5,128 nucleotides of DNA. Origin: an uncultured Eubacteriales bacterium (GTDB taxonomy: Bacteria; Bacillota; Clostridia; UMGS1840). Position numbers and translations under genes: made by a program. Under the pieces are notes generated by a model. The model was not told the DNA's origin and made no database searches. It worked only from the letters and a program-made list of their open reading frames with translations. Positions 1-5,101 of this stretch are shown piece by piece; the first letter of the stretch is position 1, and each line of letters opens with the position of its first letter. The DNA lies in the NCBI GenBank assembly GCA_900555525.1, contig USLP01000128.1:1-5128 (forward strand), in the 5' to 3' direction.

Positions 1-1
1 A

Positions 2-274
2 ATCGCTGTCATGGACGGCGGCAAATGTATTTTACAGCTTCGGGGCGTGCGGCCGTTTTTATCGGACAAATACGATATAACAAAGCACCCCCGTTACAAA
101 ATGCTGTCGGACTATGACAAGAAAAATGCGTTTGATATGGAAAAGTATATGAAACGAAAGAAACCCGTTGTAGCAAAAGACGAGGTTTTTGACTACTACA
201 AAATTGACCTGCCGGAAGAAGCGCATCTTTCGGCAGAAAACAAAAATACAAATAACGAACAGGAGGAAACTTAA
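2..274 (+). CDS. VirD4/TraG-family conjugal coupling protein, C-terminal fragment (5' end outside window)
   Basis: The frame is open from the first bases of the window, so only the last 90 codons are present. The stretch MDGGKCILQLRGVRPFLSDK followed by YDITKHPRYK and a charged tail is what I recognise as the C-terminus of VirD4/TraG-like coupling ATPases of Firmicutes conjugative elements (Tn1549 type). In that family the protein sits at the inner membrane and hands the relaxase-DNA complex to the type IV channel. The Walker motifs lie upstream, outside the window. The tail (about 30 residues rich in E, N and Q) is hydrophilic and probably disordered. An ATG at 11-13 is internal and not a start. 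The next gene, maff2, begins 2 nt after the stop, with its AGGAGG ribosome binding site inside this gene, so the two are co-transcribed. The family call rests on memory of homologues, not on a search. Confidence 0.85.
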   Translation: MAVMDGGKCILQLRGVRPFLSDKYDITKHPRYKMLSDYDKKNAFDMEKYMKRKKPVVAKDEVFDYYKIDLPEEAHLSAENKNTNNEQEET

Positions 275-276
275 TT

Positions 277-444
277 ATGCAGTTTTTTTCAGAAGCGGTC
301 AATGTACTGCAAACACTTGTAATTGCGCTCGGCGCAGGTCTTGCGGTCTGGGGCGTTGTCAACCTTTTGGAAGGCTACGGCAACGATAACCCCGGTGCAA
401 AATCGCAGGGTATCAAGCAAGTAATTCATATATTGCGGTGGTGA
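277..444 (+). pseudogene. maff2, interrupted by an inserted element; 55-residue remnant
   Basis: Maff2 (PF12750) is a small hydrophobic protein of about 70 residues encoded just after virD4 in Tn1549-like conjugative elements; it probably sits in the membrane with the transfer channel. The first 48 residues follow the family closely: a hydrophobic helix with VLQTLVIALGAGLAVWGVV (residues 10-28), then LLEGYGNDNPGAKSQGIKQ. Intact members, as I recall them, continue with a glycine-rich turn and a second hydrophobic helix (M-A-G-G-G-x-A-L-I-G). Here the reading frame instead runs V-I-H-I-L-R-W and stops at 442-444, so the second membrane segment is missing. The start is supported by AGGAGG at 261-266, 10 nt upstream. 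The loss coincides with the edge of the serine-recombinase module, so I read it as an insertion rather than simple decay. The 3' part of maff2 should lie at the far end of the inserted element. Confidence 0.82.
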
Positions 445-445
445 G
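418..445. other. Probable left junction (attL) of the inserted element within maff2
   Basis: The similarity to maff2 stops at about 420-428, after the codons for G-I-K-Q (409-420). No gene lies between here and the serine recombinase, whose 3' end is only about 35 nt further right. Large serine recombinases of the TnpX/TndX type usually lie at one end of their element and cross over at a dinucleotide core, so no long terminal repeat is expected. The exact crossover cannot be fixed without the other end or an empty site. The segment 436-445 (CGGTGGTGAG) recurs inverted at 5114-5123. Confidence 0.5.
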
Positions 446-458
446 CCTAAATTTATAC

Positions 459-477
459 GGCGGCTGTGCGTGCCGCC
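459..477. terminator. GC-rich hairpin at the 3' end of the recombinase, likely terminator
   Basis: GGCGGC (459-464) and GCCGCC (472-477) form a perfect 6-bp GC stem around a 7-nt loop, immediately beyond the recombinase stop codon (479-481 on the minus strand). On the plus strand it is followed by TTTAATT. On the minus strand it is followed by GTATAAATTT, a poor U-tract. It could stop transcripts from either side and insulate the broken maff2 operon from the inserted element. The hairpin is directly visible; terminator function is inferred, and the T-tracts are weak. Confidence 0.5.
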
Positions 478-478
478 T

Positions 479-2092
479 TTAATTCTCATTTTCGGTCTTG
501 CCGATAAATCTGTAATAAATTTCTATCGGCATTACCTTTTCGCCGTTTTCGTCCGTTTTTTCGTGAATGACGATTTTTTCAATAAGGCGGTTTAATAAAT
601 CTGCCGTGAGCTCTTTTACGGGCGAATACCGTTCTATCAAATCCGCAAAATCTTTTGCCGATTCGGTTTTCTGCTCCGTCCTTGATAATCTCGTCTGAAT
701 TTCATCATAACGATTTTTTAATTCATTTTCTTCTTTTTCAAGGCTTGCGGATATTGAAGCGTAACGCTCACTCGATATGCGACCAAAAACCTTATCTTCA
801 TACATTGTCTGTAAAACCTTGCTTATCTCATCAAGCCTTTGCGTTATTCTCTGTATTTCCTTTTTAGATAACGCCCTTTCGCCGCTTTGCATATCGTCCG
901 TACTCTGAACAAGCCTTTTTACATACGCCGACTTATCCTCTTTTGACAGCCGTATATGACGGTTAATATCGTCAAGCACAATGCTTTTCAAATTCTCGGC
1001 GGTGACGGAATGGTTTGTGCATACGCTTTTCCCTCTGTGAACATACAAATTGCATTGATATTTAGCGGTATTTGTTACGCTGTTTTCCTTTTTGTAGACA
1101 AGGCTTGAGCTGCACTCGCCGCAGAATACCAGCCCCCGAAAAACATTATCGGGATTTAATTTGTTTTGCGGCTTTTTGACTGCAATACGCTTTTGAACGG
1201 TATAAAATGTTTCCTTGTCAACAATCGGCTCATGCGTGTTTTCAACCCGTATATGCTCACTTTCGGGGCGTGCAATCAGCTTTTTGTCCTTAAATGATTT
1301 TGAGGTAAATTTAAGGCTTACCATATTGCCGATATACACCTCGTTTGACAAAACATCTCTGACCGTTGTCTGAAACCAGCTGTACGGATATTTCACCTTT
1401 TTGTTTTCACGCATAACGCCGTCTTTATCTCGGACATAAGCGCCGGGCGTGGGAATATGCTCTTTTTTTAAGGCGGTTGCGATAGCACAGCACGATTTGC
1501 CGTCCAATGCCATTTGAAACATACGCTTAACGATTTCTGCGTTCTCATCGGGAATTAACTTATGCTTATCCTCCGGCGATTTTCTGTAACCGAACGGAGC
1601 AAACACACCCGTAAATTCACCTTTTAACGCTTTGGTTTTATACGAAGAACGGATTTTACGGCTGATGTCGCGTGCATACCATTCGTTGATAATATTTTTG
1701 AACGGAGCAAATTCGTTGTCGCCTGTGCTGCTGTCAACATTATCGTTTACGGCGATAAAACGAACATCATATTTCGGAAACATAATCTCGGTGTAATAAC
1801 CCGTCTGCAAGTATTCGCGTCCAAGTCTTGACAGGTCTTTTACAATAACCGTGCCTACATTTCCGTTTTCTATCTCGGTTATCATTTCTTGAAAGCCTTT
1901 GCGTTCAAACGTTGTGCCAGAAACACCGTCGTCTATGAAATACTTGCAGTTGGTGTGTCCGTTTTCGCTTGCAAAATGTTCAAGCATTGCCTTTTGGTTT
2001 TGTATGCTCATACTGTCGCCGCCCAAATCATCATCTCGGCTTAATCGGCAGGAAAGAGCCGTTATTTTATTAAATTGCTGTTTCTTATTCAT
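479..2092 (-). CDS. Large serine recombinase (TnpX/TndX type) of the inserted element
   Basis: This 537-residue site-specific recombinase would excise the element as a circle and insert it, through a 5'-phosphoserine intermediate. Domains in order: a resolvase catalytic domain (about 10-150) with the active site CRLSRDD (Arg16, nucleophile Ser18), DGVSGTTFER (55-64) and the arginine pair in LSRLGR (Arg89, Arg92); a Recombinase domain (about 165-270, starting APFGYRKSPEDK); a zinc ribbon with Cys324, Cys327, Cys347 and Cys358; a coiled coil (about 410-480); and a DUF4368-like C-terminus (about 485-533, with IEKIVIHEK). Length and layout are typical and nothing key is missing, so it is probably active. 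The start at 2092 is chosen because AAGGAAGG lies 5 nt upstream and because the longer alternative start at 2167 falls inside the promoter. It reads toward the maff2 junction, as expected for a recombinase at its element's end. TnpX/TndX affiliation is from domain order; subfamily is not certain. Confidence 0.95.
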   Translation of the reverse strand: MNKKQQFNKITALSCRLSRDDDLGGDSMSIQNQKAMLEHFASENGHTNCKYFIDDGVSGTTFERKGFQEMITEIENGNVGTVIVKDLSRLGREYLQTGYYTEIMFPKYDVRFIAVNDNVDSSTGDNEFAPFKNIINEWYARDISRKIRSSYKTKALKGEFTGVFAPFGYRKSPEDKHKLIPDENAEIVKRMFQMALDGKSCCAIATALKKEHIPTPGAYVRDKDGVMRENKKVKYPYSWFQTTVRDVLSNEVYIGNMVSLKFTSKSFKDKKLIARPESEHIRVENTHEPIVDKETFYTVQKRIAVKKPQNKLNPDNVFRGLVFCGECSSSLVYKKENSVTNTAKYQCNLYVHRGKSVCTNHSVTAENLKSIVLDDINRHIRLSKEDKSAYVKRLVQSTDDMQSGERALSKKEIQRITQRLDEISKVLQTMYEDKVFGRISSERYASISASLEKEENELKNRYDEIQTRLSRTEQKTESAKDFADLIERYSPVKELTADLLNRLIEKIVIHEKTDENGEKVMPIEIYYRFIGKTENEN

Positions 2093-2097
2093 TGATT

Positions 2098-2105
2098 CCT
2101 TCCTT
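2098..2105 (-). promoter_or_regulatory. Ribosome binding site fixing the recombinase start
   Basis: On the minus strand AAGGAAGG lies 5 nt before the ATG at 2092-2090. This decides the start against the in-frame ATG 25 codons upstream at 2167, which has no such site. Confidence 0.75.
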
Positions 2106-2138
2106 TCCGAACAGCAATTTAAGATATTGTATATTTTA

Positions 2139-2167
2139 ATTATACCGCGCCTTTGAAAATATTTCAA
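2139..2167 (-). promoter_or_regulatory. Near-consensus sigma-A promoter for the recombinase
   Basis: Read on the minus strand, TTGAAA (2167-2162) and TATAAT (2144-2139) are separated by exactly 17 bp. The -10 is perfect and the -35 has five of six consensus bases. Transcription would start near 2132 and leave a leader of about 40 nt before the recombinase ATG. A strong promoter this close to the gene suggests constitutive expression unless something binds in the divergent region; no clear operator dyad overlaps it. Confidence 0.8.
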
Positions 2168-2216
2168 TGCCTAATCAAAAATTTCTGTTCTTTTGGTATC
2201 TTTTTATTATGAATTA

Positions 2217-2225
2217 TGGTATAAT
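2217..2225 (+). promoter_or_regulatory. Extended -10 promoter for the STAND NTPase gene
   Basis: TGG followed directly by TATAAT (2220-2225) forms an extended -10 element. No good -35 lies at 17 bp; the nearest candidate, TTGGTA (2193-2198), is 21 bp away, so the promoter would rely on the TGn motif. Transcription would start near 2232 and give a leader of about 70 nt that contains the three iterons at 2251-2277. It is divergent from the recombinase promoter, with about 50 bp between the two elements. Confidence 0.6.
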
Positions 2226-2250
2226 TATAAATTAAGAAAGAAGGACTTGC

Positions 2251-2277
2251 ATTGACCGTAAATTGACTTGAAATTGA
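2251..2277 (+). repeat. Three ATTGA iterons with exact 11-bp period, upstream of the STAND gene
   Basis: ATTGA occurs at 2251-2255, 2262-2266 and 2273-2277, each 11 bp apart; the second and third are preceded by extra A residues (AAATTGA). One copy per helical turn puts all three on the same DNA face, as in iterons bound by a multimeric protein. They lie between the predicted transcription start and the ribosome binding site, where bound protein would block transcription. An inverted set lies at 4583-4609, directly after the same gene. Confidence 0.65.
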
Positions 2278-2302
2278 GGAAAAAGGAAGTGAAATTTTAA
2301 TT

Positions 2303-4582
2303 ATGAAAATATGTGATTTCTGCACGGCTGCAAAAATAATACTTGATTTTGTTGCGGTCGGCAAAAGTATAAGCCAGCTTGATTTTATGTATGACTTATT
2401 CAAGGACTTTATCGAAAGCGACGAAGGTCTTGACTTTGATTTCGACAACGGGCTTGTGTGCCGTTGGCTGAACGGAACGGCGAAAATAAGCTCTCGTCTT
2501 ACAAGCTATTATTCCGCAAACGGAAATATTGAAGCAATGGCGATTGACATCGAACAAAATATTTTACCCCTGCTTTACGATAAATTTATGGCGGCAGAGG
2601 AACTGTATCATCTTTTGATGAACGATACGACCGTATCGGCTAATCTAAAAAGTGAGCTTACAGAAAATTATTCCTATAATAATGATATTGACCTTTCAAA
2701 TTTCATAAGCCGCGTACTGTTATTTACAATGAGCAGGACATTTATCAAACACGATGTCAAAACAAAGGAATTATTATCAACGGGAACGCTTTCACCCATT
2801 GTGAAAGATTACATCTATGACATTGTACCGAAGCCCTGCCGTCATTTCTGCGGACGGGAAAGCGACCTTGAAAATATACACGAATTACTGAAAGAAAACG
2901 ATAAAATATTTTTAACGGGAGTTGCGGGCATAGGCAAAAGCGAGCTTGCAAAGATGTATGCCGAAAAATATAAAAAAGAATATACGAATATTTTGTATTT
3001 ACGGTATGGCGGAAACTTAAAACAGATGATTGCAGACTGCGATTTTGCCGACGATACGGAAACCGAAACTGACAGCCGTTTTGAAAGGCACAGCCGATTT
3101 TTGAAAAGTCTGAAAGAGGACACGCTGATTATCATTGATAATTTTGATATTGTGCCCACACCTGAAAGCGGTTTTGACGATATTATGCAATACCGCTGCA
3201 AAATCCTATTTACAACAAGGTGCAGATTTTCGGAATACACGGAATTTGAGGCTTTGGAAATGCCGAAAATTACCCTTATCGGGCTTGCCGAAAAATTTTA
3301 TGACAAAACCGAACAGAAACTTGAAATTGTAACGCAAATCATTGATGAGGTACACCGTCACACTCTGTCAGTCGAGCTTGCCGCCCGTCTGCTTGCCTGC
3401 GGAATATTAAAGCCGAAAAAACTGCTTGCGGAACTGAAAAAATCAAAAAGCATACTGCAAAGCGAGGACAAAATAAATATCGTAAAGGACGGCAGAAACC
3501 GGAAAGCAACCTATTACGAGCATATCCACAGGCTTATGTATATTGCCGGACTTGACGGCGAGTGCGGCGAAATATTAAAATGTATGACATTTATTCCCGA
3601 TGATGGCATAAACCCAAGGCTTTTTGCACGGTGGCTGAACTTAAAAAATCTCAACAGCCTTAACCGGCTAATAGAATACGGAACGATAAAACGGAACGAA
3701 TTACACAAAATCGTCCTGCACCCTCTGATAAAGGAAATCACGCTTGACGATAAAAAACCGAGTATTTCAAACTGCCAAATTTTTATCACCGGCATACATA
3801 ATCTGTGCCTTATGCACGGAGCAGACCTGCCGTATCACACTACAATGTTTAAGGTGATTGAAAATATAATCCTGCTTGCAGAAAAGGACGATACGGACAA
3901 ATACAAGATATTCATAAAAGACGCATTTGCGTATATGGAAAAGTACGCATATCAAAGCGGAATGAAGCTGATTATTGCAGAGCTTGAAACAATAGCGCAT
4001 AACAATGATGACCGTGCTTTGCTTTTTGATTACAAATCGGCGTATGAGCACATCTGTAATCAAAATATATCCGCCGCTTTGGAATATGAACTGCAAGCCG
4101 TAAATTTATGCGATGAAAATACAAATCCGCACCTTATAGCAAATATTTACGCAAATACGGGCGGCTTGTATCACGCAAGCGGAGATGTATTCAAAGCAAA
4201 AGAATTTATGGAAAAGGCATATTATATTTTAACGGAAAATAACTTGCAGTACACAGCCGACAGTATTGCTCAAATCTGCAATTATGCCAACCTTGCCGCA
4301 AACTTAAGCGAGCCGGAAAAAGCAATAACCGCATTAAAAAAATGTGTGGAATACACAGAAGAAAACAGCGGTATTTATGCGGAGCTTTTATGGAATACAG
4401 GCATTATGTATTTGCAGATGAACGATAAGGCAAACGCCGTACCACATTTGAAAAAGGCATTGAATATCTATGCCGAAATTTATGAGGACGAGCCGGAGCT
4501 TACGCAGCGGAAAATATACGAACTGCAAGACGCTGTTTCCTCATACGGAATCAACGCACAAAATTTAATATCGGAAAATTAG
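2303..4582 (+). CDS. STAND NTPase: N-terminal domain - NB-ARC - winged helix - TPR (NLR-like; candidate defence protein)
   Basis: This 759-residue protein is a nucleotide-switch (STAND) ATPase like plant and animal NLRs. Residues 1-175 form a mainly helical domain I do not recognise, with RWLNG at 54-58. NB-ARC follows: the FCGRE entry motif (182-186), Walker A GVAGIGKS (206-213), Walker B LIIIDNFD (275-282), a sensor CKILFTTR ending at Arg306, and HTLSVELAA (353-361) in the GLPL position. A winged-helix-like region runs to HPLI (473-476). About four TPR repeats cover roughly 571-727. All nucleotide-binding residues are present, so it is probably functional. In known bacterial systems of this build the C-terminal repeats sense a trigger, NB-ARC oligomerises and the N-terminus is the effector; the same layout also occurs in STAND transcription regulators. 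There is no signal peptide or obvious membrane segment, so it is cytoplasmic. The start has AAGGAAG (2283-2289) at a long 13-nt spacing. It is the only cargo gene seen, and transcription ends at the hairpin after it. Confidence 0.85.
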   Translation: MKICDFCTAAKIILDFVAVGKSISQLDFMYDLFKDFIESDEGLDFDFDNGLVCRWLNGTAKISSRLTSYYSANGNIEAMAIDIEQNILPLLYDKFMAAEELYHLLMNDTTVSANLKSELTENYSYNNDIDLSNFISRVLLFTMSRTFIKHDVKTKELLSTGTLSPIVKDYIYDIVPKPCRHFCGRESDLENIHELLKENDKIFLTGVAGIGKSELAKMYAEKYKKEYTNILYLRYGGNLKQMIADCDFADDTETETDSRFERHSRFLKSLKEDTLIIIDNFDIVPTPESGFDDIMQYRCKILFTTRCRFSEYTEFEALEMPKITLIGLAEKFYDKTEQKLEIVTQIIDEVHRHTLSVELAARLLACGILKPKKLLAELKKSKSILQSEDKINIVKDGRNRKATYYEHIHRLMYIAGLDGECGEILKCMTFIPDDGINPRLFARWLNLKNLNSLNRLIEYGTIKRNELHKIVLHPLIKEITLDDKKPSISNCQIFITGIHNLCLMHGADLPYHTTMFKVIENIILLAEKDDTDKYKIFIKDAFAYMEKYAYQSGMKLIIAELETIAHNNDDRALLFDYKSAYEHICNQNISAALEYELQAVNLCDENTNPHLIANIYANTGGLYHASGDVFKAKEFMEKAYYILTENNLQYTADSIAQICNYANLAANLSEPEKAITALKKCVEYTEENSGIYAELLWNTGIMYLQMNDKANAVPHLKKALNIYAEIYEDEPELTQRKIYELQDAVSSYGINAQNLISEN

Positions 4583-4609
4583 TCAATTTACGCTCAATTT
4601 GCACTCAAT
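4583..4609 (-). repeat. Three inverted ATTGA iterons with 11-bp period, downstream of the STAND gene
   Basis: TCAAT, the complement of ATTGA, occurs at 4583-4587, 4594-4598 and 4605-4609, again exactly 11 bp apart, starting one base after the stop codon. Read on the minus strand, this block matches the upstream block at 21 of 30 positions, and all the differences lie in the variable spacers and the last two bases. The two sets therefore form an inverted pair framing the gene. Confidence 0.65.
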
Positions 4610-4611
4610 GT

Positions 4612-4670
4612 AAAAAAGCCTCTTTTCCTGTAAACTGAAATTACAGTTTGCAGAGAAAGGAGGCTTTTTT
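4612..4670 (+). terminator. Long terminator hairpin that sequesters the tnpW ribosome binding site (candidate attenuator)
   Basis: Eleven perfect pairs (4612-4622 with 4660-4670) continue through 4623-4637 paired with 4644-4659, with one bulged A (4654) and two G-T wobbles, around the 6-nt loop AAATTA. The 3' arm ends in six T residues directly followed by the tnpW ATG. The structure is therefore a strong intrinsic terminator for the STAND transcript. Its 3' arm also contains AAAGGAGG (4656-4663), the tnpW ribosome binding site, 7 nt before the start. Transcripts entering from upstream would either stop or carry a hidden ribosome binding site. The left arm begins with A6, so it could also terminate leftward transcription. 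Confidence 0.85.
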
Positions 4671-4841
4671 ATGTTCAAGAATAAACCGAGAGCAGCGCCT
4701 ATCGGAAACGCATACCGCAGAAAATGCGGCAAGATTACATTTATTGTTTCATCATTCGGAAATCCCGATACGAAACAAACGGCAGACGATTTGATTTTAT
4801 CAATGCTGAAAAACAAGGTAAAGGAGCGAAAAGCAGTATGA
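4671..4841 (+). CDS. tnpW: TnpW-family transposon protein
   Basis: This 56-residue protein is too short for standard gene calls. The core (about 15-46), RRKCGKITFIVSSFG followed by an acidic TADDLILSML helix, matches what I recall of the TnpW family (PF14202) of Tn4451/Tn4453-like clostridial elements: a basic strand, a T-x-I-V-S strand, then a helix starting T-A-x-D/E. The molecular function of TnpW is not established as far as I know; its constant place near recombinase and mobilization genes suggests a small accessory or regulatory protein. The ribosome binding site AAAGGAGG is perfect but lies inside the upstream terminator hairpin, so expression should depend on read-through or on opening of that hairpin. 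It overlaps the next gene by ATGA, so the two are translationally coupled. Its N-terminus (FKNKPRAAPIGN) is basic and probably flexible. Confidence 0.78.
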   Translation: MFKNKPRAAPIGNAYRRKCGKITFIVSSFGNPDTKQTADDLILSMLKNKVKERKAV

Positions 4842-5047
4842 CAGAGGACGAGAAAAAATTATTGCAGGAAAAGCACAGATTAGAGGAAGCAATCGCCCGT
4901 GACAGAGTAAAGGAACGCAAGGCGAGAACGCACAGGCTTATCGTTGAGGGTGCAGCTTTAGAAAAGGTTTTACCCAAAATAAAAACGGTAGAAACCGATA
5001 ATCTGGAGGAATTTTTGCATCGGTATTTTACGGAAAATCTGATGTAA
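4838..5047 (+). CDS. DUF3847-like small protein of the mobilization module
   Basis: This 69-residue protein has an N-terminal charged coiled-coil helix (1-30, EDEKKLLQEKHRLEEAIARD) and a core KERKARTHRLIVEGAALEKV (26-45), followed by an acidic C-terminal helix. The RTHRLIVEGA core is typical of DUF3847 (PF12958) proteins, which I recall directly upstream of MobA/MobL-type relaxase genes on Firmicutes mobile elements. A helper or DNA-binding role at oriT is a reasonable guess but not shown. The start at 4838 overlaps the tnpW stop (ATGA) and has AAGGAG at 4821-4826, 11 nt upstream. The in-frame ATG at 4724 lies inside tnpW and is rejected. An oriT-like sequence follows, which supports the mobilization context. 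Confidence 0.75.
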   Translation: MTEDEKKLLQEKHRLEEAIARDRVKERKARTHRLIVEGAALEKVLPKIKTVETDNLEEFLHRYFTENLM

Positions 5048-5061
5048 AAGCAACTTATTTC

Positions 5062-5089
5062 AAGGGGATTTCTATGCGAAAATCCCCTT
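5062..5089. repeat. Perfect 10-bp inverted repeat between the DUF3847-like gene and the nick site
   Basis: AAGGGGATTT (5062-5071) and AAATCCCCTT (5080-5089) pair perfectly around an 8-nt loop, 14 nt after the DUF3847-like stop. Only AATTTCC follows, so it is a weak terminator at best. It may instead be part of oriT. The segment CCCTTA (5085-5090) could alternatively pair with TAAGGG (5100-5105), so two exclusive folds are possible. Confidence 0.6.
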
Positions 5090-5101
5090 AATTTCCCTAT
5101 A

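Noticed and set aside
11..274. A complete 87-residue gene starting at ATG 11
   Set aside because: The frame is open to the window edge and the protein matches the C-terminal tail of a much larger coupling protein.
2090..2167. A longer recombinase reading frame starting at an ATG at 2167 (25 extra residues)
   Set aside because: The extra segment spans the -35/-10 promoter and has no ribosome binding site, while the ATG at 2092 has AAGGAAGG 5 nt upstream.
2239..2255. Leader peptide in the STAND 5' leader (AGAAGGA then TTG-CAT-TGA)
   Set aside because: Only two codons long with a weak start; not supportable.
2251..2277. A mini CRISPR array
   Set aside because: The repeats are 5-7 bp with 4-bp gaps and no spacers of CRISPR size; they behave as iterons.
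2164..2448. Minus-strand open frame covering the divergent intergenic region
   Set aside because: It runs through the promoters and the start of the STAND gene, and its composition (S, K and I rich) is that of a shadow frame.
2842..4096. Several minus-strand frames inside the STAND gene
   Set aside because: All are shorter than the intact 759-codon frame that carries clear NB-ARC motifs.
4724..4837. Extended start of the DUF3847-like gene at 4724
   Set aside because: The extension lies inside tnpW in another frame and lacks family resemblance; the ATG at 4838 overlaps the tnpW stop and has its own AAGGAG.
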